Shown piece after piece: positions 23,884 through 32,585 of a DNA stretch of 64,000 nucleotides; the stretch's first letter is position 1; each line of letters starts with the position of its first letter. The position numbers and the translations under genes are program-made. The notes beneath the pieces are model-generated. The model ran no database searches and was not told the origin of the DNA. It was given only the letters and a program-made list of their open reading frames with translations. This DNA comes from Anaerolineales bacterium. Lineage in GTDB: Bacteria > Chloroflexota > Anaerolineae > Anaerolineales > Villigracilaceae. The DNA lies in contig JAGUZU010000106.1 in the NCBI GenBank assembly GCA_020060625.1, forward strand, positions 34,326 through 98,325. The letters run 5' to 3'.

Positions 23884-25155
23884 ATGAACAAGTATCTCGC
23901 TCGCCTCGCAGCACTTGCATTGGCTCTCATGCTCGTCCTATCGGCGTGTGGGGGAACCCCCGCGCCGACGGAAGTGGCGCCCGCAACGGAAGAAGCGCCA
24001 GCCGCTACCGAAGAGGCGCCCGCCGCAACAGAAGAAGCGCCGATGGAAGAACAGTTTGTTTTCGGTATGCTCATGGTTGGTCCGTACAACGATAACGGCT
24101 GGAGTCAGGCGCACTATGAAGCCGGTTTGTATGTGGAAGAGAAACTCGGCGCGAAGATGATCTATCTCGACAAGGTCAATCCCGCCGACCGCCCCGGAAC
24201 CACCCCGGATCAACTGGCGGAAGAACTGGTAGCGCAGGGCGCCAAGCTCGTCATCTTCAACTCGGATGATATGAAGGACGCCTCCACCACCTTCGCAAAA
24301 GCCAATCCTGACGTCTTTGTCATCATGGCTTCGGGTGACCAGGTCTGGGCGGATGGTCAGGCTTACGAGGAAATCTCCAACCTGATGAACATCATGGGGC
24401 GCATGGAATACGGCAAGATGATCGCCGGCTGCGCCGCCGCGCTCTCCACCGAAACCGGCAAGATCGGTTATCTTGGACCATTGATCAACGACGAAACCCG
24501 CCGTCTCGCCGCCTCCGCCTATCTTGGCGCGAAGCACTGCTGGGAACAGGCTGGCAACGACGCCGCCAATCTGGAATTCAAGGTAACCTGGATCGGCTTC
24601 TGGTTCCACATCCCCGGCGTGACCACCGACCCCGTTCAAGTATCCAACGAGTTCTACACCACTGGCTATGACGTTGTAATCTCCGGCATTGACAACCCTG
24701 TCAACCTCGGCGAAGCGCAGAAGCAGACATCTGAAGGCAAACCCTCCTTTGGCGTTGCCTACGATTACGTCGCCGCCTGCGATGCCGCGCCCGATGTCTG
24801 TCTCGGCGTACCGTACTTCAACTGGGGTCCCGATTACATGAACGCCATCAAGTCCGCGCAGGATGGTTCCTGGAAGTCTGAATTCCTGTGGCAGGGTCCC
24901 GACTGGGCTGACATCAACAATCACGATACGTCCGCGATTGGCTTCGTCAAGGGCAACGCGTTGGGCGCCGATGCTGCAACAGCGTTGGATGCCTTCATTG
25001 CCGACCTCGCTGGCGGGCTGAATCTGTGGACCGGTCCCATCAACCTGCAGGATGGCACTGCCTATCTTGCGGATGGTGAAGTCGGCACCGACCAGCAGGT
25101 CTGGTACCTGCCGCAGCTGCTCGAAGGCATGGAAGGCTTGAGCGCGTCTGAATAG
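23884..25155 (+). CDS. BMP-family nucleoside-binding lipoprotein
   Basis: The 423-residue protein starts with a signal peptide ending in the lipobox LSAC (Cys about residue 22), so it is a lipoprotein. An Ala/Glu/Pro/Thr linker with EEAPAAT repeats follows. The mature domain is of the BMP/PnrA type: FGMLMVGPYNDNGWSQAHYE near residue 60, VIFNSDDMKDA, YGKMIAGCAAALS, and PSFGVAYDYVAA later. The family binds purine and pyrimidine nucleosides for an ABC importer. The ribosome site AAGGAGAAGA is strong. The ABC subunits follow after an intrinsic terminator, which would allow more binding protein than transporter. Confidence 0.9.
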   Translation: MNKYLARLAALALALMLVLSACGGTPAPTEVAPATEEAPAATEEAPAATEEAPMEEQFVFGMLMVGPYNDNGWSQAHYEAGLYVEEKLGAKMIYLDKVNPADRPGTTPDQLAEELVAQGAKLVIFNSDDMKDASTTFAKANPDVFVIMASGDQVWADGQAYEEISNLMNIMGRMEYGKMIAGCAAALSTETGKIGYLGPLINDETRRLAASAYLGAKHCWEQAGNDAANLEFKVTWIGFWFHIPGVTTDPVQVSNEFYTTGYDVVISGIDNPVNLGEAQKQTSEGKPSFGVAYDYVAACDAAPDVCLGVPYFNWGPDYMNAIKSAQDGSWKSEFLWQGPDWADINNHDTSAIGFVKGNALGADAATALDAFIADLAGGLNLWTGPINLQDGTAYLADGEVGTDQQVWYLPQLLEGMEGLSASE

Positions 25156-25173
25156 TTAATTCGATCCACCCTG

Positions 25174-25203
25174 AGGGGCGCAGTTCTTCTGCGCCCCTTT
25201 TTT
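25174..25203 (+). terminator. Intrinsic terminator between binding protein and ABC genes
   Basis: AGGGGCGCAG and CTGCGCCCCT form a perfect 10-bp stem with a 5-base loop, followed by TTTTTT. It must be read through to express the downstream ABC genes, unless they have their own promoter. Confidence 0.9.
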
Positions 25204-25234
25204 CAAATTGTCCCGCCATGGAGAAACACAGCTC

Positions 25235-26725
25235 ATGAATGTCGAACTGCGGAACATCCACAAACATTTTGGCAATGTCTATGCCAACAAGGGGATCAAT
25301 CTCAACGTCCCCTCCGGCACAATACAGGGGATTCTGGGGGAAAATGGCGCTGGAAAAAGCACCTTGATGAAGATTCTTTCAGGATTTATTCAAGCCGACC
25401 CGGGCGGTGAAATCATTTTGGATGGAACTCCCACCGTTATTCAATCGCCCGCCGATGCGATTCACGTCGGCATCGGAATGCTGCATCAGGACCCGCTGGA
25501 CTTTCCTCCCATGCGCGTTCTCGACAATTTTTTGCTCGGTCAATCGGGCGGACTTTTCCCAAACAGAAATGCGGTCGCGCAGGACTTCAAGCGGCTTGCC
25601 GGGCAATTCGACTTTTCCCTCGACCCCGACAATTACGTGGATGCGCTTACTGTGGGCGAACGCCAGCAGCTTGAGATCATCCGTCTCTTGTGGCTGGGCG
25701 CGCGCGTCCTCATCCTCGATGAACCGACGACGGGCATCAGCGCCTCGCAGAAAGCCAAACTTTTTGACACGTTGAAAAAACTTGCCGGGCAGGGCATGAC
25801 GATCATTTTTGTGTCTCACAAACTGGAGGACGTGGAAAATCTCTGCCATCGAGTGGCGGTCCTCCGCGCGGGCGAACTGGTCGGCGAGACCCAAACCCCG
25901 TACGTCACTGCCAACCTTGTAGAGATGATGTTTGGAAAGGAAATCACGCTTGGCGAAAGACAACCCGCAAAAGCGGGCGAGATCGTCCTTGCCTTGAAGG
26001 ATGTGTCGCTCGAGGATGTTCGCCTGAGAATCAAAAATGTGAATTTGGAAGTGCGCTCGGGTGAGGTGATCGGTCTGGCAGGCATGGAAGGCTCCGGACA
26101 GGATTTATTCATCCGATCCTGCGCGGGGTTGGTGCGCCCCGTCGGCGGCAGGATTCTCCTCAAAGGCAGGGATTTGACCGGAAAGTCTTACCATCCTTTC
26201 AAGCGCGAAGGCGTGAATTTTCTGCCCGCTGCGCGCCTCGAAGAGGGACTGGTCCCCGGTTTGACGCTCACCGACCACTTTATTCTGGCAGAGGAGCCGA
26301 GAGGGCTCTTCATCGATCATGCCGCCGGACAAAAACTGGCGGACGAGCGGATCAAATCCTTTAATATTCGCGGCGCGCCGCTCACCCCTGTGGAGTCCCT
26401 TTCGGGCGGGAATCAACAGCGGGCTGAATTGGCGTTGTTGCAGTCTCCGCTTTCACTGGTTTTGCTCGAACATCCAACACGCGGTCTTGACATCGAATCA
26501 GTCATCTACATTTGGGGCAAATTGAAGGAACGATGCGGGCAGGGCGCTTCGATCATTTTCATATCTTCGGACTTGGAGGAAATCTTGCAGTACAGCGACC
26601 GGGTTCTGGTCTTCTTCAACGGAGAGGTATCCGATCCCATGGATGCGTCGAAGACGAGCGTCGAGCAATTGGGGCAGTTGATTGGCGGCAAAGGCTGGGC
26701 GGGGAAGGGAGAGGCGGATGTTTAA
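25235..26725 (+). CDS. ABC importer ATPase with two nucleotide-binding domains
   Basis: The 496-residue protein has two ABC domains in one chain, as in sugar and nucleoside importers of the RbsA/NupA type. The first has Walker A GENGAGKST, signature LTVGERQQLE, and Walker B VLILDEPTTG. The second has a changed Walker A (GMEGSGQD, no Lys) and the signature LSGGNQQRAEL. A degenerate second Walker A is usual for this group. I start at the ATG at 25235, where the first strand begins (MNVELRNIHKHF). Its end overlaps the first permease gene by eight bases. It powers uptake by the two permeases downstream. Confidence 0.92.
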   Translation: MNVELRNIHKHFGNVYANKGINLNVPSGTIQGILGENGAGKSTLMKILSGFIQADPGGEIILDGTPTVIQSPADAIHVGIGMLHQDPLDFPPMRVLDNFLLGQSGGLFPNRNAVAQDFKRLAGQFDFSLDPDNYVDALTVGERQQLEIIRLLWLGARVLILDEPTTGISASQKAKLFDTLKKLAGQGMTIIFVSHKLEDVENLCHRVAVLRAGELVGETQTPYVTANLVEMMFGKEITLGERQPAKAGEIVLALKDVSLEDVRLRIKNVNLEVRSGEVIGLAGMEGSGQDLFIRSCAGLVRPVGGRILLKGRDLTGKSYHPFKREGVNFLPAARLEEGLVPGLTLTDHFILAEEPRGLFIDHAAGQKLADERIKSFNIRGAPLTPVESLSGGNQQRAELALLQSPLSLVLLEHPTRGLDIESVIYIWGKLKERCGQGASIIFISSDLEEILQYSDRVLVFFNGEVSDPMDASKTSVEQLGQLIGGKGWAGKGEADV

Positions 26726-27755
26726 GAAACAGTTGATCAGCCTTTTGTATCAGATCGGGGCGCTTCTTCTTGCCTTCGGCGTGGTCTCGTTGATCCTGCT
26801 TTCCGTGGGCGCCTCCCCGTGGGACGCCTATAGGAATATGTTCACAGGCTCCTTCGGCTCGATGCGAAAATTTGCCGAAGTGCTTGTCGCTTTTGTGCCT
26901 TTGTTGCTGGTCACGGCGGGATTGCTGGCGACGTTTTCCTCAGGTCTGTGGAATATCGGCGTGGAGGGACAGGTGGTGTTGGGCGCCATCGCAACGACGT
27001 GGGTTTACCGCTTCTTTCTTGACAGTGGATTGCCTCCCGCGCTGATCATCACGCTTGCAATCCTCGGCGGGATGGTCGGTGGCGCGATCTGGGCTGCGCT
27101 GGCGGGCGTGCTGAAGGTTTTCGGCGGCGTGAATGAGATATTTGGCGGGCTTGGTTTGAACTTTGTCGCCACTGCGCTGACGATTTACCTGATCTTCGGT
27201 CCATGGAAGCGTCCCGGTGTCGCCTCCATGAGCGGGACAGTCCCGTTTCCTGATGAGTTCTCCCTGCCGCAGCTTGCCGCGTTGCGCATCAGCCCGTGGG
27301 CGCTGGGTATTTCGCTGGTTGGCATCGTTGTCATATATTTCCTTTTGCAAGGGACATATTTTGGTCTGCGTCTCAAGGCGGTGGGGAAGAACTTTCGCGC
27401 CGCGTACCTGCTCGGCATTCCCACCTGGCAGTATTCGATGTATTCCTTCTTGGTTTGCGGGGCGCTCGCCGGCGCGGCTGGCGCGATGCAAGTGGCGGCG
27501 GTTTATCACCGCCTCATTCCCTCCATATCGAGCGGATACGGCTATCTCGGACTTATGGTTGCCATGCTGATCAACTACCGGGCGGTTTGGGCGGTGCCAG
27601 TTGCGCTGTTCTTTGCGGGATTGAATATCGGCAGCATTCAACTTCCCATTTTGATGAAACTTGATTCGTCCCTTTCAGGCGTTTTGCAGGGCGTATTGGT
27701 ATTGTTTGTCCTGCTGGCGGCTGGCGTGCGGCAAAAATTCTCGAAGAAGGCGTAA
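26718..27755 (+). CDS. ABC importer permease, first subunit
   Basis: The 345-residue protein has the eight to ten membrane spans of the BPD_transp_2 family, which includes the nucleoside permeases NupB/NupP. VTAGLLATFSSGLWNIGVEGQ and VNEIFGGLGLNFVATAL match conserved family segments. I start at the ATG at 26718, which overlaps the ATPase stop and follows GGGAGAGG. The next permease begins three bases after its stop, so the two are a coupled pair of half channels. Confidence 0.88.
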   Translation: MFKKQLISLLYQIGALLLAFGVVSLILLSVGASPWDAYRNMFTGSFGSMRKFAEVLVAFVPLLLVTAGLLATFSSGLWNIGVEGQVVLGAIATTWVYRFFLDSGLPPALIITLAILGGMVGGAIWAALAGVLKVFGGVNEIFGGLGLNFVATALTIYLIFGPWKRPGVASMSGTVPFPDEFSLPQLAALRISPWALGISLVGIVVIYFLLQGTYFGLRLKAVGKNFRAAYLLGIPTWQYSMYSFLVCGALAGAAGAMQVAAVYHRLIPSISSGYGYLGLMVAMLINYRAVWAVPVALFFAGLNIGSIQLPILMKLDSSLSGVLQGVLVLFVLLAAGVRQKFSKKA

Positions 27756-27757
27756 CT

Positions 27758-28756
27758 ATGACTCAGGAAACGATACTTATTGGTCTGGCTGGCGTCCTCG
27801 CTTCGGCGGCTCCTGTGATTTTCGCTGTGCTTGGCGAAACGCTTTCGGAACGCGCGGGTGTCATCAACCTGTCCATGAATGGCACCATCCTGCTTGCCGC
27901 CATGGGCGGATTTGCCGTCGCCTACAACACGGATAATATTCTTCTTGGCTTTCTTGCCGGGATGTTGATTGGCGCAATCGTGGCGTTGATCGTCGCTTTT
28001 GCCAGCATCACGTTGAAGCAATCTCAGGTGGCGGTTGGCTTTGTCCTCGCGTTGACTTGCCGCGACCTTTCCTATTTTCTTGGAAACCCTTACATGGGCG
28101 TGCCAGGTCCGCGTTTGCAGGCGATACCGATACCCGTCCTTGCCGATATTCCCGTACTTGGCGTGCTGTTCTTCCGGCATGATTTGATTACCTATGTCAG
28201 TTTCATCGCCATTTTTCTCGCATGGGCTTGGATCTTCCGAACCCGCCCAGGGCTGATGCTTCAGGGCATTGGTGAGAAACCAGCCGCGGCGTATATTCGA
28301 GGCGCGAACGTCAACTTGATGCGTTATGTGTACACGGTCGTGGGCGGCGCGTTGATCGGGCTGGCGGGTCCGGCGTATTCGCTCGCCATCCGCGCCGGAT
28401 GGATGGGTACAATCTCAGGTCTGGATGGAGTCGGTTGGATCGCGCTTTCCATCACCATTTTTGGCGGATGGAACCCCCTGCGCGGCGCATTCGGCGCGTA
28501 CCTGTTCGCGTTCCTGCAATGGCTTGGGTTGGTGCTTCAACCCGTGCTGACGCAGGTTCCTTCGCAGGTGTTGCAGGTTGCGCCTTTTCCATTGATGATC
28601 CTTACGCTTTTACTGGTCAACATCGGCGATGCCGAATGGGTGGAGCGCGCGCTCGCCGCCATGCCCGAATCGGCTCGAAAACTTTTGTCGAAGTTGCTGC
28701 GCGCCCTGCGCGCCTCGCCTCCGGCGGCGCTGGGCGTGCCGTTTGAAAGAGATTAA
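27758..28756 (+). CDS. ABC importer permease, second subunit
   Basis: The 332-residue protein is the second permease of the same family (NupC/NupQ type). It has LSERAGVINLSMNGTILLAA, the family's conserved 'ERaGvinl..eG' motif, and IRGANVNLMRYVYTVVGGAL. About nine membrane spans are seen. Two different permeases after one dual ATPase is the usual order for BMP-type nucleoside importers. The C-terminus ends in an Ala/Arg-rich cytoplasmic tail. A hairpin follows the gene. Confidence 0.88.
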   Translation: MTQETILIGLAGVLASAAPVIFAVLGETLSERAGVINLSMNGTILLAAMGGFAVAYNTDNILLGFLAGMLIGAIVALIVAFASITLKQSQVAVGFVLALTCRDLSYFLGNPYMGVPGPRLQAIPIPVLADIPVLGVLFFRHDLITYVSFIAIFLAWAWIFRTRPGLMLQGIGEKPAAAYIRGANVNLMRYVYTVVGGALIGLAGPAYSLAIRAGWMGTISGLDGVGWIALSITIFGGWNPLRGAFGAYLFAFLQWLGLVLQPVLTQVPSQVLQVAPFPLMILTLLLVNIGDAEWVERALAAMPESARKLLSKLLRALRASPPAALGVPFERD

Positions 28757-28764
28757 AGAATTCA

Positions 28765-28805
28765 AGACCTCCGAGTTTTATAAGAATTCGGAGGTCTGAT
28801 AAAAT
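28765..28805. repeat. Hairpin and -10 box between the transporter and thrC
   Basis: AGACCTCCGA (28765-28774) and TCGGAGGTCT (28788-28797) form a perfect 10-bp stem. TAAAAT (28800-28805) follows and lies nine bases before the thrC start codon. So the hairpin ends the transporter region and a leaderless thrC transcript may begin right after it. Confidence 0.6.
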
Positions 28806-28814
28806 TACGGGGCT

Positions 28815-30083
28815 ATGAAAAATTTTTCCGGCTATAAATGCTCGTTGTGCGGAACCGAATACCTTCAAGGGCAGGTTACCTACGCCTGCCCAAAGGACGG
28901 CGGCAACCTGGATGTCATCCTCGATTACGACGCCATCCGAAAAAAATTCCAACCTGAAGATATTACGTCGCGGACGGAATTTTCGTTGTGGAGATACCTG
29001 CCGCTGCTGCCTGTCTCCGAACCCGAAGGGGATTCCACGCCCTTGCGCGCCGCAGGCTGGACGCCGGTATTTGCCCTGCCGCGCCTGGCAGAAAAACTAC
29101 GCCTGAAGCATCTCTGGCTCAAGGATGAGTCGCGCAACCCCACAGCCTCCTTCAAGGACAGGGCAAGCGCAGTCGTTGTGACTCGCGCGCGCGAGTTGAA
29201 ATCCGAGGTTGTTGTCACGGCTTCCACCGGCAACGCGGGGGCGGCGCTGGCGGGCATGGCTGCGGCAATCGGTCAGAAGGCGGTTATTTTCGCGCCCAAG
29301 TCCGCGCCGCAGGCGAAGGTGGCGCAGCTGCTGGTCTTCGGCGCGAAGGTCATTTTGGTGGATGGAACCTACGACGACGCCTTCGACCTGACGATCAAAG
29401 CCGCGGACGAATTCGGCTGGTATTGCCGCAACACGGGCTACAACCCGTTCACACTGGAGGGGAAGAAGACCGCCGCCTTTGAGATCTGGGAATGGTGGAT
29501 GGAGGCGCACCGCGACTGGCACAAGAAGGACAGCCCGCTGGATAACCATCCGCCGCTTACGATCTTTGTTTCCGTCGGCGACGGAAACATCATTTCGGGG
29601 ATCCACAAGGGGTTCAAGGAATTGCTGGCGTTGGGCTGGATTCCAAACATGCCGCGCATCGTCGGAGTGCAGGCGGAGGGCTCGGCGGCGATTGCCAACG
29701 CCTTCCATGCGAATACGGAGACCATCACGCCGGTTTCCGCAAAAACGCTCGCAGACAGCATATCGGTGGATTTGCCGCGGGACGGAGTCCGCGCGGTGCG
29801 GGCGGTGATGCAGACCGACGGAACGTATGTCACGGTGAGTGACGACGAGATCATCCAGTCCATTGCGGAGATTGGGAAGCAGGGTGTCTTTGCCGAACCG
29901 GCTGGGGCGGCGGCGTATGCCGGACTGGTCAAAGGAACAAGCCTGGGCGTGGTCGGAAGCGAGGATCCGATCCTTGTGTTGAATACGGGCAGTGGATTAA
30001 AGGACATCCGCGCGGCGATGCGGGCGGTTGCGTCCGCTCCCATAATCGAACCCACTTTAGAGGCAGTGAGAAAGGTGCTATGA
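28815..30083 (+). CDS. thrC: Threonine synthase
   Basis: The 422-residue protein is a PLP enzyme of the threonine synthase type. It opens with a zinc-ribbon-like CSLCG...C stretch. ESRNPTASFKDRASAV holds the PLP Lys, and TASTGNAGAALAG and FVSVGDGNIISGIHKG contact the cofactor phosphate. It converts O-phosphohomoserine to threonine in the cytoplasm. The last codons overlap the start of the next gene by four bases. It begins a five-gene run of coupled genes without other amino-acid genes. Confidence 0.9.
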   Translation: MKNFSGYKCSLCGTEYLQGQVTYACPKDGGNLDVILDYDAIRKKFQPEDITSRTEFSLWRYLPLLPVSEPEGDSTPLRAAGWTPVFALPRLAEKLRLKHLWLKDESRNPTASFKDRASAVVVTRARELKSEVVVTASTGNAGAALAGMAAAIGQKAVIFAPKSAPQAKVAQLLVFGAKVILVDGTYDDAFDLTIKAADEFGWYCRNTGYNPFTLEGKKTAAFEIWEWWMEAHRDWHKKDSPLDNHPPLTIFVSVGDGNIISGIHKGFKELLALGWIPNMPRIVGVQAEGSAAIANAFHANTETITPVSAKTLADSISVDLPRDGVRAVRAVMQTDGTYVTVSDDEIIQSIAEIGKQGVFAEPAGAAAYAGLVKGTSLGVVGSEDPILVLNTGSGLKDIRAAMRAVASAPIIEPTLEAVRKVL

Positions 30084-31246
30084 GCGTCAAGAACAAAACG
30101 TGGAGTTTACCTTTTCGTTATATTCTCGCGATCATTTTATTCATCGGCTTTGTGGCGTTCCTGCTGTACGCGCGCGAGGCTGTGAAGATGTTTACCATTG
30201 CGGCGTTTGCCGCGTACCTGATCAGCCCGGCGGTTAATTTTCTGATTGGGCGCGCGCGCATGTCGCGGAAGGCGGCGGTCAATATTGTTTATTTCTCCGC
30301 CCTGATCCTGCTGGTGGGCGCGCCTGCCGCGTTGACTCCGATCTTTTTCGACGACATCAAGATCGTGGCGCAGGATCTGCTGGAGCTTTCGAATGAGTTT
30401 AGCGCCATGCTTTCGGCGCCTGTTCATTTTGCCGGGATGGTTTTCCACTTTGACGAACTTGCGGAGGGGTTGTCTCATGTTGGGGATGTTGTGCTGAAGC
30501 CGCTGCCGGAGGAGGCGCTGGCTCTTCTGGAGACGACCTCGGTCAACGTGTTGTGGTTCCTTGTGATCCTGGTAACCGTGCATTTGCTGATGAGTCACTG
30601 GCCCCGCATCCGCGATTGGTTGATCGAACTCATCCCTTCGTACTCCGAAGAAATGAACATACTCTATTCGCGGCTGCGCGATGTGTGGATGGCGTACCTG
30701 CGCGGGCAGATCGTGTTGATGGTGGTGGTGGGAGTTGTTTTTACGATTGCCTGGTCGATACTGGGCATCCCGGGCGCATTGGTTTTGGGTGTTGCGGCGG
30801 GACTCTTCACATTGATCCCCGATGTGGGACCTTTCCTGGCGGCGATTTTGGCAGTGGGGGTGGCTCTGCTCGAAGGCTCGAACTGGGAATTTCTTTCGGG
30901 CCTGTCGAATTTCTGGGTGGCAAGCATTGTCATGCTGGTGTATTTGGTGTTGATCAGCCTGAAGAATTTTTTTCTCCGTCCATATATCATGGGTCGGAGC
31001 CTGCACATGAATGAAGGATTGATCTTCGTGACGATCATCACTGCCACGATCCTTGAAGGCATCATGGGCGCCTTGCTGGTTGTGCCGGTGCTTGCCTCTG
31101 TGATGGTGATCGTGGATTACCTGCGCCGCCGCATTTTGGGTTTGCCCCCCTTTGAAGATGACGGCTCGCGCCTGTTTTCCGTTCCTCCTGAAAAAATAAG
31201 ATCGCGGACGAGCCGTTCCGCAGGAAAAAAGAAAAAGACCTCATGA
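30080..31246 (+). CDS. AI-2E-family transporter (PerM-like)
   Basis: The 388-residue protein has the AI-2E/PerM layout of seven or eight membrane helices with a central loop. Visible segments are [57 protein letters not shown] and [20 protein letters not shown], all family landmarks. Members are exporters or Na/H antiporter-like; the substrate is not known here. The four-base overlap with thrC and with the GT2 gene shows tight coupling. The tail is Lys/Ser/Arg-rich and cytoplasmic. Confidence 0.88.
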   Translation: MSVKNKTWSLPFRYILAIILFIGFVAFLLYAREAVKMFTIAAFAAYLISPAVNFLIGRARMSRKAAVNIVYFSALILLVGAPAALTPIFFDDIKIVAQDLLELSNEFSAMLSAPVHFAGMVFHFDELAEGLSHVGDVVLKPLPEEALALLETTSVNVLWFLVILVTVHLLMSHWPRIRDWLIELIPSYSEEMNILYSRLRDVWMAYLRGQIVLMVVVGVVFTIAWSILGIPGALVLGVAAGLFTLIPDVGPFLAAILAVGVALLEGSNWEFLSGLSNFWVASIVMLVYLVLISLKNFFLRPYIMGRSLHMNEGLIFVTIITATILEGIMGALLVVPVLASVMVIVDYLRRRILGLPPFEDDGSRLFSVPPEKIRSRTSRSAGKKKKTS

Positions 31247-32172
31247 AAATTACATACTCCATCATTGCGCCCATTTATAACGAAATTCAAACTATCCCCG
31301 AACTCTATCGCCGTGTGAAGGAGGTCATGGATGCCTCCGGCGAACCCTGGGAGCTAATCCTGGTGGACGATGGCTCCAGCGACGGTTCCACTGAAAAGAT
31401 ACGCGAATTGGCAAGGCAGGATAAGACCGTCCGTCCGGTCATCTTTGCCCGCAATTTTGGACATCAGGTTGCCATCACCGCCGGTTGGGATTACGCCCGC
31501 GGCGACGCCGTCATCATCATTGACGCCGACTTGCAAGACCCGCCGGAAGTCATTCTCGACCTCGCCTCGAAATGGAAGGAAGGCTACGAAGTCGTGTACG
31601 CCGTGCGCGGCGAACGCGAGGGCGAATCCTGGTTCAAACTGTGGACCGCTTCTCTTTTCTATCGTCTTATTTATCGCATCACTGATGTTAAAATCCCAGT
31701 GGACACCGGTGACTTCCGTTTGATGGACCGCAAAGTAGTGGACGTTCTCAAGAAGATGAAGGAGCGTCATCGCTTCCCGCGCGGCATGTCCGCCTGGGTT
31801 GGCTTCAAACAGATCGGCGTCACGTACAAACGCGCGGCGCGTCACGCGGGTGTGACGAAATATCCCTTCAAAAAAATGTTCAGGCTGGCTGTCAACGCCA
31901 TTACGGGATTTTCTTATTTCCCGTTGCAAGTGGCAACCTTTTTCGGTTTTGTTTCCGCAGGCATTGCCATCTTGGCAATTCCCGTTGTCATCTACATGCG
32001 CATGACGGGCAGCGGCGCATTTTTTGGTCAAGCCACCACGCTGATCGCCGTCCTGTTCCTCGGCGGCGTGCAATTGATTTCGCTCGGCATTTTAGGCGAA
32101 TACATCGGACGCCTGTATGACGAAGCCAAAGGCAGACCTTTGTATATCGTCCGCGAAGCGCCGGAGGATTAG
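31243..32172 (+). CDS. GT2 glycosyltransferase (DPM1/GtrB-like) with C-terminal membrane helices
   Basis: The first 200 residues are a GT-A domain: [25 protein letters not shown], and [12 protein letters not shown] with the metal Dx[14 protein letters not shown] and [11 protein letters not shown] follow. Two membrane helices are at about 220-250 and 262-285. This is the dolichol/undecaprenyl-phosphate sugar transferase type. It makes a lipid-linked sugar used by GT-C enzymes such as those elsewhere in the window. It overlaps the AI-2E gene by four bases. Confidence 0.9.
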   Translation: MKITYSIIAPIYNEIQTIPELYRRVKEVMDASGEPWELILVDDGSSDGSTEKIRELARQDKTVRPVIFARNFGHQVAITAGWDYARGDAVIIIDADLQDPPEVILDLASKWKEGYEVVYAVRGEREGESWFKLWTASLFYRLIYRITDVKIPVDTGDFRLMDRKVVDVLKKMKERHRFPRGMSAWVGFKQIGVTYKRAARHAGVTKYPFKKMFRLAVNAITGFSYFPLQVATFFGFVSAGIAILAIPVVIYMRMTGSGAFFGQATTLIAVLFLGGVQLISLGILGEYIGRLYDEAKGRPLYIVREAPED

Positions 32173-32174
32173 CC

Positions 32175-32585
32175 ATGCCAGCCATCAAATCCATCAATCA
32201 TGTCGCCGTCGTCGTAGATGATATGGAAAAATCCCTAGCCTTCTGGCGCGACGCGCTGGGGATCGAACTTCACGAATTGCGCAATGTCCCTGCCGAAAAA
32301 TCGCAGGTGGCGTTTTTGCCCCTCGCCGGCGCGGAAGTGGAACTTGTCATGCCGACCACCGATGACTCTGGCATTGCCAAATACCTCGCCAAACGCGGAC
32401 CCGGCATGCACCACATCTGCCTCGAAGTGGACGATATCGAAGGCATGATGTCCCAATTGAGAGAAAAAAGTATCCGTTTGATAAACGAAGAGCCGCGCAT
32501 TTCAGACGACGGAAAAAAATACGCCTTCATTCACCCCGAGTCCACGGGCGGGGTGTTGGTGGAACTCTACCAGATTTCAGCATAG
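32175..32585 (+). CDS. mce: Methylmalonyl-CoA epimerase (VOC fold)
   Basis: The 136-residue protein is a VOC-fold protein with INHVAVVVDDMEKSLAFW at the start, GAEVELVMPT in the middle, and GMHHICLEVDDIE then FIHPESTGGVLVELYQ at the end. The metal His and Glu ligands and length match methylmalonyl-CoA epimerase, which interconverts the R and S forms in propionate metabolism. It starts two bases after the GT2 stop. Other VOC proteins are possible, but the HPEST-GVLVEL ending fits best. Confidence 0.88.
   Translation: MPAIKSINHVAVVVDDMEKSLAFWRDALGIELHELRNVPAEKSQVAFLPLAGAEVELVMPTTDDSGIAKYLAKRGPGMHHICLEVDDIEGMMSQLREKSIRLINEEPRISDDGKKYAFIHPESTGGVLVELYQISA

Noticed and set aside
23628-24095. 155-codon frame over the gap before the BMP gene
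   Set aside because: It runs through a palindrome, the promoter and the lipoprotein start in another frame.
23938-24924. 328-codon frame on the minus strand inside the BMP lipoprotein gene
   Set aside because: No start signal or domain; the plus-strand lipoprotein is certain.
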